NCBI RefSeq assembly: GCF_026544205.1
Contig: NZ_JALNUI010000003.1
Coordinates: 116,222 to 180,221 of the forward strand
Origin: Curtobacterium sp. GC_Cur_3
GTDB taxonomy: Bacteria > Actinomycetota > Actinomycetes > Actinomycetales > Microbacteriaceae
DNA length: 64,000 nt
Reading direction: 5' to 3'
Shown piece after piece: positions 36,848-43,181 of the stretch (its first letter is position 1; every line of letters begins with the position of its first letter). A program made the translations under genes and the position numbers. The notes beneath the pieces are model-generated. The model was not told the DNA's origin. It did no database searches and saw nothing but the letters and a program-made list of their open reading frames with translations.

Positions 36848-36912
36848 CGCGGGCGATCGCGCGCGCGGCGCGTGCGCTGTCGGTCGGCGCGCGCGTCGGT
36901 CTCCTTCCGATC

Positions 36913-36974
36913 GGTGCGAGGTTGCGCACTCCGTGCGGGCCGGCCAGCGCGCACGGCGTGGGCAAGCTCGCACC
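36913..36974. repeat. Family B hairpin, copy B4
   Basis: Arms starting GGTGCGAGGTTG (36913) and ending CAAGCTCGCACC (36974) pair with few mismatches. It lies between the HAD stop and tRNA-Ser. It is the only B copy next to a same-strand downstream gene, though the following protein gene converges. Confidence 0.8.
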
Positions 36975-37054
36975 AGAGAACGGAACACGCTGCGCGGCCG
37001 GGAGGCCCGATACACTTCCAGGGACACGGTCGCGTGCTGCACGGGGCCGGGTCA

Positions 37055-37142
37055 GGAGGGTTGTCCGAGCGGCCGATGGAGCCTGTCTTGAAAACAGGTG
37101 GGCAGAGATGTCTCGTGGGTTCGAATCCCACACCCTCCGCCA
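37055..37142 (+). tRNA. tRNA-Ser (UGA anticodon)
   Basis: Acceptor GGAGGGT (37055–37061) pairs with ACCCTCC (37132–37138); G73 and an encoded CCA (37140–37142) follow. The anticodon stem CCTGT/ACAGG holds loop CTTGAAA, anticodon TGA, reading UCA. A long variable arm and T-loop TTCGAAT are present, as expected for tRNA-Ser. Confidence 0.97.
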
Positions 37143-37175
37143 GGTGGCTGGCCGCCGCTCCGAGCGTGTCCGTCC

Positions 37176-38177
37176 TCAGATGACGCCGTCGAGGCGCTCG
37201 CCCCGGTGGATGACGTCCTCGGCGAGTTCCCGGAGCCCACGACCCGCACCGCGAGCGCTCGTCCGGAGGGCCTGGAACGCCTCGTCGATCCCGATGCCCT
37301 GACGGTGGGCGAGCGCACCCTTGGCCTGCTCGAGGGTGATCCGGGCGTCCAGGGCGTCCTGGACCTGCTCGTCGAGGGTCTGCATGCGCCCCTGGTCGCG
37401 CTGTCGGACGAGCGCGGCGGACGCGGCGTCGGCGAGCAGCTGCATGAGCACGACGTCACGGTCGTCGTGGCCTTCGTCGTGCGTGGCGAAGACGCAGAGG
37501 GAACCGATCGTGGTCCGACGGAGCCGGATCGGTTCGGCGAAGGTGCCGACCATGCCGCGCTCGCGCATGGTCTCGACGAACGCGGGCCAGTCGGCAGCGC
37601 GGGTCCGGACGTCCGGTACGTCGATCGTCTCCCCGGTGCGGTAGCAGTCCATGCAGGAGCCCTCGTTCGTGCCGAGCTGGGCCTCCTCGGCGTCGGTCGA
37701 CCGCTCGCTGGTGGACGCGATGACGTGCAGGGTGCCGGACCGGTCGGCGAGCACGATGCCGGCCTCGGTCGCCGACGTGCAGCGGACGCAGGTGTCGATC
37801 ACGCGGTCCATCGCGTCGAGCACGTCGAGGGACGGGTCGAGCACCGCCTCGAGCTCCGCGGCGAGCCCGTCGAACCGGTCGGGGTGCCTGGTCGAGTCCA
37901 GGTGTCGCTGGAAGCGGTTGATCCGTCGGGTGATCTCGGCGACGAACGCGGTGTCCTCGGGTTCGAGCTCGTCGTCCGGGGCGGGTTCGCTCATCACCGC
38001 GATCGCCGGACCGAGCAGGAGCCCGACGCTCGCCGCGGCCCCGTGGGCATCGGCCGTGGGGACGTCGACGATGTCGGTCGTGCTGTGCTGTGCGAGGACG
38101 ACCGAGTAGGCGAGCACCGCATCGGCGATCGAGTCGCCGGTCATGACGCGGTCGGAGCCGTAGACGAGGTACTTCAT
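37176..38177 (-). CDS. GAF–ANTAR RNA-binding regulator with extra N-terminal domain
   Basis: A 333-residue protein. Residues 1–80 start MKYLVYGSDRVMTGD and form a separate domain I do not recognise. Residues 110–250 are a GAF domain with two CxxC pairs (C130/C133 in DTCVRC, C175/C178 in EGSCMDC). Residues 265–325 are an ANTAR domain: ARITLEQAKGALAHRQGI then DEAFQALRTSAR. ANTAR proteins bind paired RNA hairpins and prevent termination. The ATG at 38177 gives MKYLVYG; no RBS is clear. Two identical hairpins lie 220–290 nt upstream (38398–38468). Confidence 0.88.
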   Translation of the reverse strand: MKYLVYGSDRVMTGDSIADAVLAYSVVLAQHSTTDIVDVPTADAHGAAASVGLLLGPAIAVMSEPAPDDELEPEDTAFVAEITRRINRFQRHLDSTRHPDRFDGLAAELEAVLDPSLDVLDAMDRVIDTCVRCTSATEAGIVLADRSGTLHVIASTSERSTDAEEAQLGTNEGSCMDCYRTGETIDVPDVRTRAADWPAFVETMRERGMVGTFAEPIRLRRTTIGSLCVFATHDEGHDDRDVVLMQLLADAASAALVRQRDQGRMQTLDEQVQDALDARITLEQAKGALAHRQGIGIDEAFQALRTSARGAGRGLRELAEDVIHRGERLDGVI

Positions 38178-38397
38178 GGGGTCGATGCAACACGCCCCGT
38201 CCCGAGTGCCTCTCCACCCTGGACACGAAACGAACGGACTAGCCAGAGAACGCGCGTTCCCTTTCGGGGGGTTCTCCCCGACACCCTCGACCTGGTTTGC
38301 TCTTCGAGTGGCCGGGTGACCGGCTGCCGCAGCCCACGACGACCCTGGTCGGCCGTGACAGCAGGAGCCGTTGGTACCGGCGTCTGCGCATGTGTTG

Positions 38398-38468
38398 CCG
38401 TGTCGATTCGGGTTCGACACGGTGACACACACTGAGTGCGTCGCCGTGTCGATTCGGGTTCGACACGG
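38398..38468. repeat. Family E: two identical tandem hairpins in a divergent gap
   Basis: Two copies of a 25-bp hairpin (38398–38422 and 38444–38468; arms CCGTGTCGA and TCGACACGG, 7-nt loop TTCGGGT) lie 46 bp apart, and the identity extends into GTGAC on the right. They sit in the 373-bp gap between the GAF–ANTAR gene and the divergent reductase gene. They could be operators on DNA or paired RNA hairpins in the leader of either gene. Nothing else is seen in the gap. Confidence 0.88.
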
Positions 38469-38550
38469 TGACGCGCTCGTGGTCCGTGCGACGCTCCCGA
38501 GGGTCGGAGCGGTCATCTGCCGCCGAGGAGCCCCGCGTAGCGTCGAGGCC

Positions 38551-39201
38551 ATGAGCGACATCATCATCTTCGGCGGCCACGGCAAGGTCGCACTCCTCGC
38601 GACGCGCATCCTCAGCGACCGGGGTCACCACGTCACGTCCGTCATCCGCAAGCCCGAGCAGGCCGACGAGGTCCGTGCCCACGGCGGCGACCCGAAGGTC
38701 GCCGACGTCCAGGAGCAGACGATCTCCGGGTTCGAGGACCTGGTCCGCGGGCAGGACGCCGTCGTGTGGTCCGCCGGCGCCGGCGGGGGATCCGTGGACC
38801 GCACCTGGGCGATCGACCGCGACGCCGCCGTGCTGTCCGTGCAGGCAGCCGCACGCGCGGGCGTCGAGCGGTACGTCATGGTGTCCTGGTCCGGATCGAA
38901 GCTCGACCACGGGGTGCCCCAGGACGACGACTTCTTCGCCTACGCGCAGTCCAAGATGACGGCCGACGCCGTCGTGCGCGACTCCGGGCTCGAGTGGACG
39001 ATCGTCGCACCGAGCACCCTGACCGACGACGAGCCCACCGGGCAGGTCGACTGGGCCGGCGAGGGCACGAACGTTTCCCGCGGCGACGTCGCGCACGTGG
39101 TCGCCGACGTGCTCGAGACCGGTGGCACCGCCGGCAGCACGTACCGGTTCAACGCCGGCAGCACCCCGATCGCCGAGTTCCTCCGCGCCGACCAGGCCTG
39201 A
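38551..39201 (+). CDS. NAD(P)-binding reductase (atypical SDR, YwnB-like)
   Basis: A 216-residue protein with IIIFGGHGKVALLATRIL as the dinucleotide loop (GGxGxV form) and SVIRKPEQADE next, suggesting NADP. The strand VMVSWSGSK and the later FFAYAQSKMTAD mark the active-site side. Members are NAD(P)H-dependent flavin or sugar reductases or redox sensors. TAGCGT (38538–38543) lies 7 nt before the ATG. It stands between the hairpin pair and the TetR gene. Confidence 0.85.
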   Translation: MSDIIIFGGHGKVALLATRILSDRGHHVTSVIRKPEQADEVRAHGGDPKVADVQEQTISGFEDLVRGQDAVVWSAGAGGGSVDRTWAIDRDAAVLSVQAAARAGVERYVMVSWSGSKLDHGVPQDDDFFAYAQSKMTADAVVRDSGLEWTIVAPSTLTDDEPTGQVDWAGEGTNVSRGDVAHVVADVLETGGTAGSTYRFNAGSTPIAEFLRADQA

Positions 39202-39258
39202 GCCCGACCGGCACGGGACCCCGGTGCTCTCGGTGTCCCGTGCCGGTAGCGTTGTCGC

Positions 39259-39879
39259 GTGCATGACGTGGGTGGGGCAGGTCGACGCGACGTGATCGTC
39301 GAGGCGGCGGCCGGGGAGTTCGACCGCGACGGCTACGCGACGGCGAGCATCGCCGGCATCGCGCGGGCCGCGGGTGTCAGCCAGGGGGCGTTGCACCGGT
39401 CCTTCCCGACCAAGCACGCGGTGGCACTCGCCGTGATCGACGAGCAGAACGCGCGGACCTTCGCCGCGATGAGCGCGGGAGACCCCTCGCCGATCGGGAC
39501 CCTGGTCCGGGCGTCGCGCGGGATCGCCGACCTGCTGATGCGCGACGTCGTCGTCCGTGCCGGGATCCGGATCTCCCTGGAGCACGGAGTCCTGGCCCGG
39601 CAGACGGCGAGCTTCTACGAGCAGTGGATCGCGGGCGTGGTCGACGTGTTCCGACTCGGGATCGCCAGCGGCGAGGTCAGCACGGACCTGACGCCCGAGG
39701 CGCTCGGCGGGACCGTCGTGCCGTACTTCACCGGGGTGCAGCTCGTGTCGAACGTGCGGTCCGGGCGGGCGGACCTGCTGCCCGTGGTGGCGACGATGTG
39801 GCGGGTCCTCATCCACGCGGTCGTTGATCGAGCCCACCGGGAACGCCTGCTGCGCGTCGTCGACGACGTGTTCGCATGA
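39259..39879 (+). CDS. TetR-family regulator, ScbR/ArpA-like
   Basis: A 206-residue regulator. The HTH region VIVEAAAGEFDRDGYATASIAGIARAAGVSQGALHRSF followed by PTKHAVALAVIDEQ resembles gamma-butyrolactone receptor-type proteins (ScbR, ArpA), where G-A-L-Y-F-H-F and K-E-A-L-A-V are usual. No butyrolactone synthase gene is near, so the ligand is open. The GTG at 39259 has TAGCGT at 39247–39252, 6 nt upstream. It converges on the BLUF gene with a 21-bp gap. Confidence 0.82.
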   Translation: MHDVGGAGRRDVIVEAAAGEFDRDGYATASIAGIARAAGVSQGALHRSFPTKHAVALAVIDEQNARTFAAMSAGDPSPIGTLVRASRGIADLLMRDVVVRAGIRISLEHGVLARQTASFYEQWIAGVVDVFRLGIASGEVSTDLTPEALGGTVVPYFTGVQLVSNVRSGRADLLPVVATMWRVLIHAVVDRAHRERLLRVVDDVFA

Positions 39880-39900
39880 GGGGCTCGAGGCCGGTCCAGG

Positions 39901-40329
39901 TCAGACGTCGTGGAGTTCGCGGTCCCGGAACCACCTGAGCAGCCACGCGGCGCTCGTGCGGTCGAACGACGGCGGGAAGTCCATCGAGCCGGCGAGGAAC
40001 GGGCTGAAGCCCTCGACCTCCTGCAGGTCCGTGTCGTCGAGTCCGCGGAAGGCCATCGACCAGCCGTCGAACCGGCGACGGTCGATGTCCTCGCGGATGA
40101 GCGACGTGATCTCGAGGTGCCGGGGATCGCGGGAGATCGCGGCGAAGCGGTCGTCGACGCTCCACGCCGGCCCCTCGAGCAGCTGCATGAACCGACCGCC
40201 CTTGGCGACGAGCAGGCCGGAGATGCCCATGGCCTCGTTCCGGAGCCGCGAACCGCGGAGGAGTTCCGCGAGGTCGTCGTCACCGAAGTCGTCGGCAGCG
40301 CGACTCATGTAGACGATCGAGACCAGCAC
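39901..40329 (-). CDS. BLUF blue-light photoreceptor (short, stand-alone)
   Basis: A 142-residue BLUF protein binding FAD. All flavin-pocket residues match AppA with a constant offset of 14: Tyr7 (IVYMSRA), Asn31 (RNEAMGISG), Gln49 (GRFMQLLEG), Trp90 and Met92 (FDGWSMAF). The photocycle Tyr–Gln pair is therefore intact. There is no output domain; the C-terminal 45 residues (SFDRTSAAWLLRWF…) would form the short-BLUF cap that contacts a partner. The GTG at 40329 has CAAGAT 6 nt upstream. It follows gtrA on the same strand after 64 bp. Confidence 0.93.
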   Translation of the reverse strand: MLVSIVYMSRAADDFGDDDLAELLRGSRLRNEAMGISGLLVAKGGRFMQLLEGPAWSVDDRFAAISRDPRHLEITSLIREDIDRRRFDGWSMAFRGLDDTDLQEVEGFSPFLAGSMDFPPSFDRTSAAWLLRWFRDRELHDV

Positions 40330-40393
40330 AGCACCATCTTGCCGTGTCCTGGACAGGAGATCTCCACGGAGGACGGGAAACGAAGGAAGTCGC

Positions 40394-40852
40394 TCAGACG
40401 TCGGCGCGGCGGACGAACACCCAGCGGCTCATCGCCCAGTACCGGAAGACCATCGCGATCGCGGTGCCGATGACGGGACCGCTCACGAAGTCCGCGATCT
40501 CCTGCGTCGCCCGGCTCACGGTGGGGACCTCGAGGCCGAACGCGTACCGCGACAGGTAAAGCGGCGCCGAGTTCAGCCCGATGCCGATGGCGCTGACGAT
40601 CACGAAGTAGAGCATCTCGAGCCCGGTGTGCCGACCCCCGCGGTCACCGAAGGACCACTTCTTGTTGAGCCAGTACGACACGACGGTCGCCACGACGGTG
40701 CCGATGACGAGCGCGGTGACGGGGTGCTGCGGGATGACGAAGAGCTTCAGGCCGTAGTTGATCACCATCGTGATCACGAAGCCGATGCCACCCACGACCA
40801 GGAACCGTCCCGCTGAGGGGTACCGGCGGAACAACCGGAGCAGTGCATCCAT
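40394..40852 (-). CDS. GtrA-family membrane protein
   Basis: A 152-residue protein with four helices (about 17–37, 44–63, 81–100, 125–143). FLVVGGIGFVITMVINYGL and VATVVSYWLNKKWSF are the GtrA family signatures. GtrA proteins help translocate polyprenyl-linked sugars for wall or lipopolysaccharide modification. The ATG at 40852 has CATACT 7 nt upstream. It is divergent from the histidine phosphatase and may share a transcript with the BLUF gene. Confidence 0.9.
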   Translation of the reverse strand: MDALLRLFRRYPSAGRFLVVGGIGFVITMVINYGLKLFVIPQHPVTALVIGTVVATVVSYWLNKKWSFGDRGGRHTGLEMLYFVIVSAIGIGLNSAPLYLSRYAFGLEVPTVSRATQEIADFVSGPVIGTAIAMVFRYWAMSRWVFVRRADV

Positions 40853-40924
40853 CGAGATCAGTATGACCATGCCGGGCCCTGTGGAGCGAATCCGCCGCGG
40901 CGCCGCGTGAATAGGATCGTGCGC

Positions 40925-41641
40925 ATGGCCACCGTCCTCCTCGTCCGGCACGGACGCACCACCGCCAACGCGACCGGGCTCCTGGCGGGCCGGACCGCGG
41001 GCGTCGCGCTCGACTCGGTCGGCAAGCGACAGGCGGCCACGACGGCGGAGCGCATCGGCGCCGTGCCCCTCGCGGCGGTGGTGTCCAGCCCGCTCGAGCG
41101 GTGCCGACAGACGGCACGGGCGATCACGGCGTTCCAGCAGGGCGAACCGCAGCAGTTCGTCGAGCGCGGCATCATCGAGGCGGACTACGGCGAGTGGCAG
41201 AACCGGAAGATCATCGACCTGGCGAAGGAGCCGCTGTGGCGCGTGGTGCAGGCGAACCCGAGCGCGGTGGTGTTCCCCGGCGGTGAGTCCATGCAGACCA
41301 TGCAGTCCCGCGCGGTGGCCGCCATCCGACGGCTCGACGCGCAGGTCGAGGCCGAGCACGGCCCGAACGCGGTCTGGGTCGCGGTGAGCCACGGCGACAT
41401 CATCAAGTCCGTGCTGGCAGACGCCCTCGGCATGCACCTCGACCTGTTCCAGCGGATCACCGTCGGGCCCGCGTCGGTGTCCGTCGTCCGGTACGGCGAG
41501 CACCGCCCCGAGGTCGTCGCGACGAACACCGAGTCGGGCGACCTGTCCTGGCTCGCGAAGGCACCGGCCCCGACGGGGGACGCCGCGATCGGCGGCGGCG
41601 CGGGCAACCCGGCGCCGGAGGACGGTGCCGCGAGCGCCTGA
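40925..41641 (+). CDS. Histidine phosphatase, MSMEG_4193-type
   Basis: A 238-residue phosphoglycerate mutase-fold protein. The catalytic RHG is in LLVRHGRTTANATGLLAGR (His 9); SSPLERCRQTA and the second histidine in VAVSHGDIIKS complete the active site. It matches the MSMEG_4193 family of putative phosphomutases. TAGGAT (40912–40917) is 7 nt before the ATG. It is followed 83 bp later by DUF3090 and SCO1664 genes, a conserved actinobacterial trio of unknown function. Confidence 0.92.
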   Translation: MATVLLVRHGRTTANATGLLAGRTAGVALDSVGKRQAATTAERIGAVPLAAVVSSPLERCRQTARAITAFQQGEPQQFVERGIIEADYGEWQNRKIIDLAKEPLWRVVQANPSAVVFPGGESMQTMQSRAVAAIRRLDAQVEAEHGPNAVWVAVSHGDIIKSVLADALGMHLDLFQRITVGPASVSVVRYGEHRPEVVATNTESGDLSWLAKAPAPTGDAAIGGGAGNPAPEDGAASA

Positions 41642-41724
41642 TCGCACCGCCACGAGCCCTCCGTTCGGAGACGGGTTCTGCCAGACCCTGAACGGGCGCA
41701 GGCTGGCGCTCCTACAATGCCGGT

Positions 41725-42252
41725 ATGCCCACCATCGTCCACGGATTCGACTGGCCGGATCGTCTCGTCGTCGGCACCATCGGGCGCCCCGGTGAGCGGA
41801 GTTTCTACCTGCAGGCGCGCGACGGCCGCCGGGTGGTGAGCGTCGCCCTCGAGAAGGAACAGTCGGCGGTCCTGGCCGAGAAGCTCGACGAGCTCCTCGA
41901 CGAGGTCGCCACGGTGGAGGAGAACCGCTTCAGCGTCCCGCCCACCGTCCCGCGCGAGCTCCACGACGTGGACCCGCTCGACCAGCCCGTCGAGCCCGAG
42001 TTCCGCGCCGGTGCCCTGAGCCTGGGCTTCGACCCCGCCACGGCACAGGTCGTCATCGAGGCCTACCCCATCGAGGACGAGCTCGAGATCGTCGGCGAGG
42101 AACCCGGTGAGGACGGCGAGCTCGAGGCCGTCGTCGAGATGCCGGAACCCGCCGAACTGCTGCAGGTGAAGATCCCCGTCGGCACCGCCAGGGCCTTCGT
42201 CGAACGGACACGCGAAGTGGTGGCCGCGGGACGGCTGCCCGGCGAGGCATGA
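41725..42252 (+). CDS. DUF3090 protein
   Basis: A 175-residue protein of the DUF3090 family. It begins IVHGFDWPDRLVVGTIGRPG and contains RSFYLQARDGRRVVSVALEKEQ. The acidic middle (EEPGEDGELEAVVEM) follows ALSLGFDPATAQVVIEAYP. TACAAT (41713–41718) lies 6 nt before the ATG. A partial family A right arm (ACGAGCCCTCC) lies in the gap upstream. It overlaps the next gene by 4 nt. Function unknown; the family always travels with the histidine phosphatase and the SCO1664 protein. Confidence 0.92.
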   Translation: MPTIVHGFDWPDRLVVGTIGRPGERSFYLQARDGRRVVSVALEKEQSAVLAEKLDELLDEVATVEENRFSVPPTVPRELHDVDPLDQPVEPEFRAGALSLGFDPATAQVVIEAYPIEDELEIVGEEPGEDGELEAVVEMPEPAELLQVKIPVGTARAFVERTREVVAAGRLPGEA

Positions 42253-43013
42253 GCGAGGCGCCGGACCCCTCCGGCATGACGCTCACGGCCCGCATCCGTG
42301 AGGCCTCGAACGCCACGTTCCTCGCGGAGCTCGACGGCCACGAGGTCGTCTACAAGCCGATCGCCGGCGAGAAGCCGCTCTGGGACTTCCCGGACGGCAC
42401 GTTGGCCGGTCGCGAGTACTCGGCGTTCCTGGTGTCGGAGGCGTTCGGCTGGCGCGTGGTCCCGCCGACGTGGCTCGGGACGGGGCCGCTCGGCCTCGGC
42501 ATGGTCCAGCGCTGGCAGGACGTCGACCCGGAGCAGGACGCCGTCGACGTGGTCCCCACGGACCAGGCCGAGGCATCCGGGATGAAGACCGTGCTCGAGG
42601 CCATCGACGAACACGACCGACCCGTCACCCTGGTGCACGAGGACACCGCGGCACTCCGCCGCATGGCCGTCTTCGACGTCGTGGTCAACAACGCGGACCG
42701 CAAGGGCGGACACGTCCTCGCGATGCCGGACGGCCACCGCCACGGCGTCGACCACGGGCTCACCTTCCACGTCGAGCACAAGCTCCGCACGGTCCTCTGG
42801 GGCTGGGTGGACGAGCCCCTCGACACAGAGGAGCTCGCCGGGCTGGAACGGGTCACCACAGCCCTGCACGGCGACCTCGGCGAGCAGCTCACCGAGCACC
42901 TGACCGTCGACGAGATCGACAACCTCGAGGCCCGGTGCGCCGCACTGGCGGCCGTCGGCCGCTTCCCACCCCCGGCCGGCTACGGCCCCGCGGTGCCCTG
43001 GCCCCTGTTCTGA
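42249..43013 (+). CDS. SCO1664-family kinase-like protein
   Basis: A 254-residue protein of the SCO1664 family. Its motifs read like a phosphoinositide-kinase/HipA fold: an ATP lysine in VVYKP (Lys 36), REYSAFLVSEAFGW as the following helix, a catalytic loop NADRKGGH (Asp 150, His 155) and a metal-binding DHG (Asp 168). Substrate unknown. ATGA overlap with DUF3090 gives tight coupling. Family knowledge places this trio near mycothiol gene mshC in many actinobacteria; mshC is not in this window. Confidence 0.9.
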   Translation: MSEAPDPSGMTLTARIREASNATFLAELDGHEVVYKPIAGEKPLWDFPDGTLAGREYSAFLVSEAFGWRVVPPTWLGTGPLGLGMVQRWQDVDPEQDAVDVVPTDQAEASGMKTVLEAIDEHDRPVTLVHEDTAALRRMAVFDVVVNNADRKGGHVLAMPDGHRHGVDHGLTFHVEHKLRTVLWGWVDEPLDTEELAGLERVTTALHGDLGEQLTEHLTVDEIDNLEARCAALAAVGRFPPPAGYGPAVPWPLF

Positions 43014-43039
43014 GGCGATCGCCCGCTGGCTCAGCCGCA

Positions 43040-43110
43040 CCGAGTCTCGGCCCGGCGGACACGCTGCGGGCCGCAGCCCTCGCAATCTGCCCGCAGGGCC
43101 GAGTCTCGGC
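43040..43110. repeat. Family C element, copy C3
   Basis: CGAG cores at 43041 and 43100, 59 bp apart, bounded by CCGAGTCTCGG and GCCGAGTCTCGGC. It lies in the convergent gap after the SCO1664 gene, 20 bp before the perfect palindrome A4. Confidence 0.9.
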
Positions 43111-43129
43111 GCGCGGACCGGCCGCATGA

Positions 43130-43173
43130 CGGACGGGAGGCTCGGTGCCAGCTGGCACCGAGCCTCCCGTCCG
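43130..43173. repeat. Family A palindrome, copy A4, perfect 44 bp
   Basis: Perfect 22-bp arms (43130–43151 and 43152–43173) with no spacer and core GGACGGGAGGCTCGGTGCCA. It is in the convergent gap, 8 bp from the VWA gene stop. Confidence 0.95.
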
Positions 43174-43181
43174 CCGCGCAC

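Noticed and set aside
37055..37142. tRNA-Ser as an integration site for a mobile element
   Set aside because: No integrase nearby and no second copy of the tRNA 3' end seen downstream.
38398..38468. Rho-independent terminator pair
   Set aside because: The hairpins are upstream of both flanking genes, lack U-runs, and are identical to each other, which fits regulation better.
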